Source: CAIYPH01 sp043744375
Lineage (GTDB): Bacteria; Pseudomonadota; Alphaproteobacteria; Acetobacterales; Acetobacteraceae
Assembly: GCA_043744375.1 (NCBI GenBank)
Contig: JAYTUU010000089.1
Coordinates: 1 to 5,792 of the forward strand
DNA: 5,792 nucleotides
Reading direction: 5' to 3'
Both the position numbers and the translations under genes were made by a program. The stretch's first letter is position 1, and every line of letters begins with the position of its first letter. The notes beneath the pieces are model-generated. The model was not told where the DNA came from. It searched no databases and saw nothing but the letters and a program-made list of their open reading frames with translations. Below, piece by piece: positions 1-5,707 of the stretch.

Positions 1-59
1 ATGCCAGCAAAGCCAACCAGAAGCACGGAACATCCAGCCATACTCACAAAACGATGCAT
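1..59 (-). CDS. Possible start of a signal-peptide-bearing protein, cut by the window edge
   Basis: An ATG at 59-57 opens a reading frame that stays open to the window edge (19 codons, MHRFVSMAGCSVLLVGFAG). It has a short basic start followed by a hydrophobic run, as in a Sec signal peptide; an internal ATG seven codons in would also serve. I see no Shine-Dalgarno in front of it. G+C at third positions (8 of 19 codons) is lower than in the neighbouring genes, so it may simply be non-coding. It would be the next minus-strand gene after era. The product cannot be named from this fragment. A plus-strand frame open from base 2 to a TAA at 98-100 is a competing reading. Confidence 0.25.
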   Translation of the reverse strand, partial: MHRFVSMAGCSVLLVGFAG

Positions 60-96
60 ACATGGATGAAGACGCCGAGCCTGTGAGAAATCCGGG
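60..96. other. Short spacer downstream of era
   Basis: These 37 bases separate the era stop from the possible gene start at 59. I see no GC hairpin followed by a T-run, so there is no recognisable intrinsic terminator for the operon here. Together with bases 1-59 the stretch is about 52% G+C, well below the coding sequence to its right. Confidence 0.5.
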
Positions 97-1005
97 CTAA
101 GCGGGCGGGTCCTGCAGGCCGATGGCGCGCAGCCGGGCGCCCTCCTCGTCCCAGCCGGCGCGTTCCTTGACGTTGAGGAACAGATGCACGGGGCGCTCCA
201 GCAACTCGGCCAACTGGCCACGCGCCTTGGCGCCGATTTCGCGGATGCGGGCACCCTTGGCGCCGATCAAGATCGCCTTGTGGCCAGCGCGGGCGACATA
301 GATGGTCGCCTCGATGCGCACCGAGCCGTCCTTGCGCTCGACGAAACTCTCGGTCTCCACGGTGGCGCCGTAGGGCACCTCCTCATGGGTTTGCAGGAAA
401 ATCTGCTCGCGCACGATCTCGGCGGCGAGCAGGCGGTCCGGCAGGTCGGTCAGGTCGTCGGCGGGATAGAGATGTGGCCCGGGCGGCACTGCGGCGGCGA
501 GCGCATTGAGCAGGCTGTCCAGCCCGTCGCCGGTATTGGCGCTGACCATGTAGGTCTCGGAGAATGGTACGATCGCGTTGATATCGGCGATCAGCGGGAG
601 CAGGGCGGCGGGGGAAACGAGGTCGGATTTGTTCAATACCAGCCACTTGCGGCCACCGCGCGGCGCCAGGCTGGCCAGAATGTCGCGGACGGACCTGGTC
701 AGCCCGGTCTTGGAATCGACCAGCATCAGCACAAGATCGGCGTCCTCGGCCCCGCTCCAGGCGGCCGCAACCATCGCGCGGTCGAGCCGGCGGCGTGGCT
801 TGAAGATGCCGGGGGTATCGACCAGCAGGATCTGGGCGCCCCCGCGCATGAGGATGCCGAGCACGCGCATGCGGGTGGTCTGTGCCTTCGGCGAAACGAT
901 GGAGAGCTTGGCGCCGGTGAGGCGGTTGAGCAGGGTGGACTTCCCCGCATTCGGCGCGCCGACGATGGCGACAAAGCCGCAGCTTGTGGGCAAAGACGAG
1001 GTCAT
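97..1005 (-). CDS. era: GTPase Era
   Basis: Era is a GTP-binding protein of the TrmE-Era family. It binds the 3' end of 16S rRNA and assists 30S subunit maturation in the cytoplasm and at the inner membrane. The 302-residue product matches the usual length of about 300. All G-motifs are visible: GAPNAGKST (G1, 16-24), a QTTR G2 region (42-45), DTPGI (G3, 63-67), NKSD (G4, 125-128) and SAN (G5, 155-157). The C-terminal KH RNA-binding domain carries the GxxG loop GAKG at 248-251, followed by the typical LFLNVKERAGWDEE segment. The ATG at 1005-1003 is preferred because homology starts there and it overlaps the rnc stop as ATGA; GGAAAG lies 8 nt upstream as a moderate SD. The frame is open further upstream to 1236, but that part is only a shadow of rnc. 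Stop is TAG. The overlap suggests translational coupling to rnc, whose product also acts in rRNA maturation. Confidence 0.97.
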   Translation of the reverse strand: MTSSLPTSCGFVAIVGAPNAGKSTLLNRLTGAKLSIVSPKAQTTRMRVLGILMRGGAQILLVDTPGIFKPRRRLDRAMVAAAWSGAEDADLVLMLVDSKTGLTRSVRDILASLAPRGGRKWLVLNKSDLVSPAALLPLIADINAIVPFSETYMVSANTGDGLDSLLNALAAAVPPGPHLYPADDLTDLPDRLLAAEIVREQIFLQTHEEVPYGATVETESFVERKDGSVRIEATIYVARAGHKAILIGAKGARIREIGAKARGQLAELLERPVHLFLNVKERAGWDEEGARLRAIGLQDPPA

Positions 1006-1703
1006 CTGGTGAGCTTTCCAAGCAGATCGGTGGCCGCTTCCTGTTCGGCGGCGCGTTTGGCAGCCCCCGTGCCCGTTCCGGTCTGGCCGGCAACGGTCAC
1101 AGTGATCACGAATACCGGCGCATGCGACGGCCCCTCGCGGGAGGCGACGAGATAGGCCGGCAGCGGATGCCCCCTGCCCTGCGCCCATTCCTGCAACGCC
1201 GTCTTGGCGTCCTTCGGCGGCACTTCCTGGCCGCACATGACATCGTTCCAGGCGGCGCGGACGAATACGCGGGCGGTCTCGATGCCGCCATCCAGATACA
1301 GCGCGCCGATCACCGCCTCGACCGCGTCGGCCAGCACGGTGGCGCGGCGGCGAACGCCGGCACGGGACTCACCGGGGGCGACGGCGAGCACGGCGGGCAG
1401 CCCGGCGGTGTCGGCGATCACGGCGAGCACGGGCTGGGAGACGAGCAACGCAAGCCGGCGGCCCAACTCGCCCTCCTGCTCGCGGGGAAACCGCTCGGCG
1501 AGCCATTCGGCGATGAGCAGGCCGAGCACGCGGTCGCCAACGAATTCAAGACGTTCGTTTGAGCCGGCACCCTTCTGCCGCATGCCGCGCGCCGGGGGCG
1601 CCGCCGACCGGTGGGTCAGCGCCTCGCGCAACAGGTCTGGCCGGGTAAAACGGTAGCCGAGCAGCGCCTCGGCCCCGCTGATCGCAATGGGCGCGGTCTC
1701 CAC
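1002..1703 (-). CDS. rnc: Ribonuclease III
   Basis: RNase III cleaves double-stranded RNA and processes the rRNA precursor and some mRNAs. Numbered from the preferred GTG at 1703, the product is 233 residues (E. coli 226). The signature NERLEFVGDRVL spans 49-60 and supplies E50, E53 and D57. The second catalytic segment DAVEAVIGA supplies D126 and E129. The spacing of these acidic residues (for example E50 to D126, 76 residues) equals that of E. coli E38 to D114. A double-stranded RNA-binding domain follows from about 163 (PKDAKTALQEWAQ) to the C-terminus, with the late Ala/Lys-rich helix (GAAKRAAEQEAA). The start is uncertain. The GTG gives a family-like length and sits 14 nt after the lepB stop but lacks an SD. 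An ATG at 1766 (254 aa) has a GTGGGA-like SD but would overlap lepB by 49 nt and add non-conserved residues. The stop overlaps era by 4 nt. Confidence 0.95.
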   Translation of the reverse strand: METAPIAISGAEALLGYRFTRPDLLREALTHRSAAPPARGMRQKGAGSNERLEFVGDRVLGLLIAEWLAERFPREQEGELGRRLALLVSQPVLAVIADTAGLPAVLAVAPGESRAGVRRRATVLADAVEAVIGALYLDGGIETARVFVRAAWNDVMCGQEVPPKDAKTALQEWAQGRGHPLPAYLVASREGPSHAPVFVITVTVAGQTGTGTGAAKRAAEQEAATDLLGKLTR

Positions 1704-1717
1704 GGGGGGCGGCGTGC

Positions 1718-2473
1718 TCAGGTGATGCCCTTGAACAGGCGCGACCAGCGGATCTCGAACGGCCATTCCCAGATTTCCCACCAGGGCGCGGTGGCGTTGA
1801 TGGAGAAGAAGATGAACTCGGCGCGGCCAACCAGATTCTCGATCGGAATGAATCCGACCGCGTTCAACACCCGGCTGTCCAGACTGTTGTCGCGATTATC
1901 GCCCATCGCGAACACATGGCCCTCGGGGACGCGATATTCCTGCGTGTTGTCGAGCGTCTCGTTGTCGCTGGCCTTGAGGATGTCGTGCACGCGGGTCGGG
2001 CCGCCCGGCTTGGCGTTCGGCAGCGTCTCGACATAGCGCTTGAGCATGGTGCGCTGCTTGTCTTCCTCGGTCATGTACAGGCCGGCATCCTTACGCGCGA
2101 CCTGCATGCCGTTGATGTAAAGCTGCCCGCCCTTCATCTGGATGCGGTCGCCAGGCAGGCCGACGATGCGCTTGATGTAGTCGGTCGCATTGTCGCGCGG
2201 CAGCTTGAACACCGCGACATCGCCGCGCGCGGGCACCGAGCCGAAGATGCGGCCCGAGAACAGCGGCGGCGACAGCGGCATCGAGTAGCGCGAATAGCCG
2301 TAGCTGTATTTCGAGACGAACAGATAATCGCCGATCAACAACGTGGGGATCATCGATCCCGAGGGGATGTTGAACGGCTCGAACGCGACGGTACGGATCC
2401 CGACGGCGATCAGGATGGCGTAGACGATCGTTTTGACGTTCTCGACAAAGCTGCTGGGGGGCCGTCTGGCCAT
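1718..2473 (-). CDS. lepB: Signal peptidase I (LepB), S26 family
   Basis: LepB removes signal peptides from exported proteins, acting from the inner membrane with its catalytic domain in the periplasm. Numbered from the ATG at 2473 (251 aa), one N-terminal membrane segment covers about 14-31 (VKTIVYAILIAVGIRTVA). It is followed by EPFNIPSGSMIPT with the catalytic Ser at 40. The catalytic Lys is K101 in DYIKRIVGLPGD. The late S26 box MGDNRDNSLDSR starts at 190, then the conserved NLVGRAEFIFFS strand. E. coli LepB has two N-terminal membrane helices; a single one, as here, is common in Alphaproteobacteria. The start is uncertain. ATGs at 2485 and 2473 both fit homology but have only weak SDs. 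A TTG at 2536 would overlap the acpS stop (TTGA) but adds 21 low-complexity residues. The gene lies between acpS and rnc; lepB-rnc-era linkage is conserved widely in Proteobacteria. Confidence 0.96.
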   Translation of the reverse strand: MARRPPSSFVENVKTIVYAILIAVGIRTVAFEPFNIPSGSMIPTLLIGDYLFVSKYSYGYSRYSMPLSPPLFSGRIFGSVPARGDVAVFKLPRDNATDYIKRIVGLPGDRIQMKGGQLYINGMQVARKDAGLYMTEEDKQRTMLKRYVETLPNAKPGGPTRVHDILKASDNETLDNTQEYRVPEGHVFAMGDNRDNSLDSRVLNAVGFIPIENLVGRAEFIFFSINATAPWWEIWEWPFEIRWSRLFKGIT

Positions 2474-2505
2474 TAATTCACGCATATTCCGACGATTGGG
2501 AGGCG

Positions 2506-2528
2506 CCCTTGAACCCCACCCCTCCCCC
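2506..2528 (-). other. Canonical G-quadruplex motif at the acpS-lepB junction
   Basis: On the minus (mRNA-sense) strand there are four G-tracts of 5, 4, 4 and 3 bases at 2528-2524, 2522-2519, 2517-2514 and 2508-2506, with loops of 1, 1 and 5 nt. This satisfies the standard G3+N1-7 pattern. It lies just after the acpS stop and 21-33 nt or more upstream of the preferred lepB ATGs. A competing hairpin is possible between GGGAGG at 2526-2521 and CCTCCC at 2503-2498. Folding and any effect on lepB translation are inference. Confidence 0.6.
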
Positions 2529-2532
2529 GCTG

Positions 2533-2958
2533 TCAAGCAACGGCAGCAGAAGCGGCCAAGGGGAGCGCGGATATGATCACATGGGCATAGGCATACGGGT
2601 ATTCATCGGTCATCGTCAGGTCGATGCGCGCCTGCATCCCGGCCGGTACGAGTTGAGCAAGCCGCAGCGCCGAGCCGCCGGTCAGCGCCATCGTCGGCTG
2701 GCCGCCGCGCAGGTTGACGACGCCGAGTTCTGACATGAACACGCCGCGCGCGAAGCCGGTGCCGAGCGCCTTCGAGCAGGCCTCCTTGGCCGCGAAGCGC
2801 TTGGCGTAGGTGCCGGCCCGGTTCTGCCCGTTGCGGCGATCGGCCTTGCGCCACTCGATTTCGGTGAACACGCGCTCGATGAACCGGCGGTCGAAGCGTT
2901 CCAGCGTTTTCTCGATGCGGCGGATATCGCAGATGTCGGAGCCTATCCCCAGGATCAT
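2533..2958 (-). CDS. acpS: Holo-[acyl-carrier-protein] synthase
   Basis: AcpS transfers the 4'-phosphopantetheine arm of coenzyme A to the serine of apo-acyl carrier protein, which makes it active in fatty acid synthesis. The 141-residue product is slightly longer than E. coli AcpS (126), mainly through an Ala-rich C-terminal tail (LPLAASAAVA). The family motif GIGSDICDI at 4-12 supplies the metal-binding Asp (D8). FAAKEACSKALGTG at 55-68 supplies the second metal ligand E59 and the conserved lysines. The start ATG follows the rsh TAA after 2 nt, and AAGGGA within the last rsh codons provides a good SD. The stop TGA shares bases with a TTG codon of the lepB frame. In many Alphaproteobacteria pdxJ sits directly before acpS; here it does not. 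Confidence 0.96.
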   Translation of the reverse strand: MILGIGSDICDIRRIEKTLERFDRRFIERVFTEIEWRKADRRNGQNRAGTYAKRFAAKEACSKALGTGFARGVFMSELGVVNLRGGQPTMALTGGSALRLAQLVPAGMQARIDLTMTDEYPYAYAHVIISALPLAASAAVA

Positions 2959-2960
2959 GG

Positions 2961-5198
2961 TTATCCCTTGGCGCGTTCGACATGATGAACGCCGGCGGTG
3001 CCGCGCAGGCTGGCGATCACGTTGATCAACTGGCGCAGATCGCGCACCTCGACGTCGATGACCATTTCGAAGAAATCGGCCTGGCGATTGACGATGCGCA
3101 GATTCACCACGTCCCCATCCTGCTTGGCGATGGCATTGGTGACGTTGGCGATGGCGCGCGGCTCGTTATCGGCATTCACACTGATCCGCCCCGTGTAGCC
3201 CTCGCCCTTGGCCTTGCCCTCGGGCAGCGCCATCAGGTCCCAATCGACGTCGATGAAGCGTTCGGGGGTGGCGGAGAAGCTCTCCAGCGTCGGGCACTCG
3301 CGCGTGTGGATGGTGACGCCCTTGCCGGTGGCGACGATGCCGGTGATGCGGTCGCCGGGCACCGGGTGGCAGCAGCCGGCGTAGTGGATCGCCATGCCAG
3401 GCACGAGGCCGGTGATCGGCATGCCCGCGGGCGCCGTGCTGCGCCCGCGGGCCGGCAGCGGCATCATCATGCGTGGCGCGCGCGGCGCCTGTTTGAGTTC
3501 GGGATATGCCGCTAAAACAATGTCTCTGGCGCTCATATTGCCGTTGCCGACGGCGACGTAGAGGTCCTCCAGCGTGGCCAGCTTCAACCCCTTGAGCGCC
3601 TGCTCCAGCACTTTCTCCGAGCCGTCCAGCCCGTCCTGCCGGAACGCCTTGACCAGCGTGGAGCGGCCGGCGTCGCGGCTTTGCTGGCGCTGCTGGGCCT
3701 GCACGAACCGGCGGATGCGCGCGCGCGCCTTGCCGGTGACGACGAAGCGTTCCCATTGCGGGCTCGGCGTGCCCCCGCGCGCCGTCATGATCTCCACCTG
3801 GTCGCCGTTCTGCAACTCGTGGCGCAGCGGCATCAGCTTGCCGTTGACCTTGGCGCCAACGCAGCTATCGCCGATCTGGCTGTGCACGGCATAGGCGAAG
3901 TCGATCGGCGTGGCCCCGCGCGGCAACTGGATCAACTGGCCCTTCGGCGAGAAGCAGAAGACCTGGTCCTGGTAGAGCGCGAGTTTGGTGTTGTCGAGGA
4001 ACTCGTCCAGGGTGGAATTTTCGAGAATGTCCGTGAGGTCCTGCACCCAGGAGAAGCGCGCCGCATCGCGGGCGGCGGCGTTGCCCTGCTTGTAGAGCCA
4101 GTGCGCGGCGACGCCGTTTTCCGCCACGTTGTGCATGTCGGCGGTGCGGATTTGCACCTCGATCTTCTGGTTGCGCGGTTCGCGCAGCGTCACGCCGGTA
4201 TGCAGGCTCTGGTAGCCGTTGCCCTTCGGCGTGGAGATGTAGTCCTTGAAACGGCCGGCGATGACGGAGTAGGCGGAATGCACGGCGCCCAGCGCGGCGT
4301 AGCAGGCGTCGCGCGTCGGCACGACGATGCGGAAGGCCATGATGTCGGATAGCTGTTCGAACTGCACGTTGCGCTGGCGCATTTTCTCCCAGATCGAGTA
4401 CGGCGATTTCTCACGCCCGGTCACCTCGATCACATGGGCGCCCTGCTCGTCGCAGATGCGGCCAAGCTCGCAGCGCACATCCTCGATGACATCGGCGCCC
4501 TGGCCGCGCAGGAAGGTGAGCCGCGCCAGGATCGACTCGTAGGCCTCGGGATCAAGCTGGGCGAAGCTGAGGGTCTGCAACTCGGTCTTCAGCGAATCCA
4601 TGCCGATGCGCTCGGCCAGCGGCGCGAAGATGTCCATCGTCTCGCGCGCGATGCGCTGGCGGCGTGGGGTTTCCTTGACGAAATGCAGCGTGCGCATGTT
4701 GTGCAGCCGGTCGGCGAGCTTGACCAGCAGGACGCGAATATCCTTGCTCATGGCGAGCACAAGCTTGGCGAAATTCTCGGCCTGCTTGTGGCGATCCGAT
4801 TGCAGTTCGAGGCGGGTCAGCTTGGTGACGCCATCGACGAGATTGGCGATTTCGGCGCCGAACCGCCGTTCCAGCACGGCGCGGGTGACGCCGGTATCCT
4901 CGATCACGTCATGCAGCAACGCGGTCGCCAAGGTCGCGTCGTCGAGCCGGTAGCCGGCGAGCATCTCGGCAACCGCGATCGGATGGGTGATGTAGGGATC
5001 GCCGTTGTCGCGCTTCTGCGCCTTGTGCGCCTCGGCGGCGACGTCGCAGGCGGCCTGGAGCATCGCCAGATCGGCGTCAGGGTTGTAGCGCGCGACGATG
5101 TCCAGCAAAGGCCGCGCCAGATGAGGGGCCGTGGCGGCCAAGCCGTCGGGGTCGCGCAGCGTGGCGGCGCGCCAGAACTCCGGAGCGCCGCGCGTCAT
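2961..5198 (-). CDS. rsh: Bifunctional (p)ppGpp synthetase/hydrolase (RelA/SpoT homologue, RSH)
   Basis: RSH makes (p)ppGpp from ATP and GDP/GTP and also hydrolyses it, setting the stringent response. The 745-residue protein has the full long-RSH layout. The N-terminal HD hydrolase is intact: H72, H96-D97, E100-D101 and D163 correspond one-for-one to the metal and catalytic residues of the Streptococcus Rel enzyme. The synthetase domain has SPYSIWEKM (265-273), D285 and E347 (EVQIRT) as Mg ligands, and STPKGNGYQSLHTG. RFKD at 316-319 is the RxKD signature of bifunctional enzymes rather than the ExDD of monofunctional RelA. A TGS domain follows (about 412-472), a helical region, a Cys/His zinc-finger-like segment (C609-C610-H611 to C635) and a C-terminal ACT domain (about 668-742). 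The ATG lies 9 nt after the rpoZ stop, with the SD abutting it. The first 30 residues are not conserved in the family, so a later start is not excluded. The rpoZ-rsh pairing is classic for Alphaproteobacteria. Confidence 0.97.
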   Translation of the reverse strand: MTRGAPEFWRAATLRDPDGLAATAPHLARPLLDIVARYNPDADLAMLQAACDVAAEAHKAQKRDNGDPYITHPIAVAEMLAGYRLDDATLATALLHDVIEDTGVTRAVLERRFGAEIANLVDGVTKLTRLELQSDRHKQAENFAKLVLAMSKDIRVLLVKLADRLHNMRTLHFVKETPRRQRIARETMDIFAPLAERIGMDSLKTELQTLSFAQLDPEAYESILARLTFLRGQGADVIEDVRCELGRICDEQGAHVIEVTGREKSPYSIWEKMRQRNVQFEQLSDIMAFRIVVPTRDACYAALGAVHSAYSVIAGRFKDYISTPKGNGYQSLHTGVTLREPRNQKIEVQIRTADMHNVAENGVAAHWLYKQGNAAARDAARFSWVQDLTDILENSTLDEFLDNTKLALYQDQVFCFSPKGQLIQLPRGATPIDFAYAVHSQIGDSCVGAKVNGKLMPLRHELQNGDQVEIMTARGGTPSPQWERFVVTGKARARIRRFVQAQQRQQSRDAGRSTLVKAFRQDGLDGSEKVLEQALKGLKLATLEDLYVAVGNGNMSARDIVLAAYPELKQAPRAPRMMMPLPARGRSTAPAGMPITGLVPGMAIHYAGCCHPVPGDRITGIVATGKGVTIHTRECPTLESFSATPERFIDVDWDLMALPEGKAKGEGYTGRISVNADNEPRAIANVTNAIAKQDGDVVNLRIVNRQADFFEMVIDVEVRDLRQLINVIASLRGTAGVHHVERAKG
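2964..2969 (-). promoter_or_regulatory. Shine-Dalgarno of acpS inside the rsh 3' end
   Basis: AAGGGA is formed by the last two sense codons of rsh (Lys-Gly) and sits 5 nt before the acpS ATG. The rsh stop lies between the two, an arrangement that favours termination-reinitiation coupling of acpS to rsh. Confidence 0.75.
3423..3452. repeat. Perfect 12-bp all-GC inverted repeat (hairpin) inside rsh
   Basis: Arms GCCCGCGGGCGC (3423-3434) and GCGCCCGCGGGC (3441-3452) are exact reverse complements separated by six bases (CGTGCT). The repeat fills exactly ten rsh codons (residues 583-592, ARGRSTAPAG), in a Pro/Ala/Arg-rich linker between the helical region and the zinc-finger segment. No T-run follows on either strand, so it is not an intrinsic terminator. 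The mRNA hairpin would be very stable; its function is unknown. Confidence 0.85.
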
Positions 5199-5205
5199 CC
5201 CTCCC
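5199..5205 (-). promoter_or_regulatory. Shine-Dalgarno abutting the rsh start
   Basis: The 9-nt gap between the rpoZ TAG and the rsh ATG reads GCGGGAGGG. The core GGAGG is therefore only one base from the ATG, much closer than the usual 5-9 nt. This is the only SD available for this start, which suggests either inefficient independent initiation or reinitiation by ribosomes ending rpoZ. Confidence 0.6.
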
Positions 5206-5207
5206 GC

Positions 5208-5612
5208 CTAGCGGCGCCGCCCGGCAAGCTCCGCCTCGATGGCGGCTTCGAGGTCGCCCGGAGACATGTCCTCGTTGTCGACCGGCAAAGTGGCGTTCTC
5301 CTCGTCGGCCGAGATGTCCTGCAGGCCGAAGATATTCTGATCGGTCGGGATAAGATCCATCACCTCCTCGTCGGCCGGCTCGGGCTCCGGCGAGCGCGAC
5401 AGCGACTTGATGAGGTCGCTTTCGAGCTTTTCCAGCGGAATGGTCTGCCCGGCGATTTCGCGCAGGGCGACGACGGGGTTCTTGTCGTCATCACGATCAA
5501 TCGTCAGCTCCTCGCCGCGCGAGAGGTTGCGCGCGCGCTGGGCGGCGAGCAGGACCAGTTCGAAGCGGTTCGGAATGCGTTCGACGCAGTCTTCAACCGT
5601 GACACGCGCCAT
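5208..5612 (-). CDS. rpoZ: DNA-directed RNA polymerase omega subunit
   Basis: Omega is the small RNA polymerase subunit that wraps the beta' C-terminal region and helps form (p)ppGpp-binding site 1 in proteobacterial enzymes. The product is 134 residues against 91 in E. coli. The conserved part is 1-73: MARVTVEDC at the N-terminus, NRFELVLLAAQRARNLSRG at 15-33, and NPVVALREIAGQTI in the middle. The N-terminal A-R-V-T, which contacts ppGpp in E. coli, is identical. Residues 74-134 form an acidic, probably disordered tail ending in a helix-like EAAIEAELAGRRR. The start has an excellent GGAGG SD 8 nt upstream and a plausible promoter. It is the first gene of the apparent operon and is followed after 9 nt by rsh, pairing the alarmone target with the alarmone enzyme. 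Confidence 0.96.
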   Translation of the reverse strand: MARVTVEDCVERIPNRFELVLLAAQRARNLSRGEELTIDRDDDKNPVVALREIAGQTIPLEKLESDLIKSLSRSPEPEPADEEVMDLIPTDQNIFGLQDISADEENATLPVDNEDMSPGDLEAAIEAELAGRRR

Positions 5613-5620
5613 GCGCTCAG

Positions 5621-5625
5621 CCTCC
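5621..5625 (-). promoter_or_regulatory. Shine-Dalgarno of rpoZ
   Basis: GGAGG on the minus strand lies 8 nt before the rpoZ ATG at 5612-5610. It fixes that start with confidence. Confidence 0.85.
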
Positions 5626-5650
5626 AGAAATCATCAAATAGAGAATGGGT

Positions 5651-5679
5651 CAGATAAGCGGTTCATGGGGCAAATGCAA
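5651..5679 (-). promoter_or_regulatory. Candidate housekeeping promoter of rpoZ and the operon
   Basis: Reading the minus strand, TTGCAT at 5679-5674 (-35-like) is followed by a 17-nt spacer and TATCTG at 5656-5651 (-10-like). Matches to the E. coli consensus are modest (about 3 of 6 each), as is common in Alphaproteobacteria. Transcription would begin near 5644 and give a leader of about 30 nt that contains the rpoZ SD. This is the only promoter-like arrangement I can see ahead of the gene cluster. Confidence 0.45.
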
Positions 5680-5707
5680 GGCATATGCTGCGCCACCAGC
5701 GGTTCTC

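Noticed and set aside
2..100. Plus-strand frame open from the edge to TAA at 98-100, ending in an acidic segment, as the tail of a convergent gene
   Set aside because: Third-position G+C is near half, unlike the neighbours, and no motif is recognisable. A competing minus-strand start exists in the same bases.
184..1155. Plus-strand open frame of about 323 codons antisense to era
   Set aside because: It is a shadow of era and the rnc end: Gln/Gly/His-rich low-complexity translation and no domain.
1006..1236. Longer Era reading with 77 extra N-terminal residues
   Set aside because: The extra part is Arg/Gly-rich out-of-frame rnc sequence. Era homology and the ATGA overlap both place the start at 1005.
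1656..1673. 6-bp hairpin (GCCGAG, loop CAGCGC, CTCGGC on the plus strand) early in rnc, considered as an RNase III autoregulation site
   Set aside because: It is too short for a typical RNase III target, lies within conserved codons, and such stems are common in GC-rich genes.
5211..5220. Self-complementary GCGGCGCCGC at the rpoZ end, considered as an attenuator between rpoZ and rsh
   Set aside because: It encodes the final Arg codons, has no loop or U-run, and is too simple in a GC-rich context.
4434..5657. Plus-strand open frame of about 407 codons antisense to rsh and rpoZ
   Set aside because: It mirrors genes whose protein families are certain, has no recognisable motif or SD, and runs through the rpoZ promoter side. 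Long antisense frames are expected in GC-rich coding sequence.
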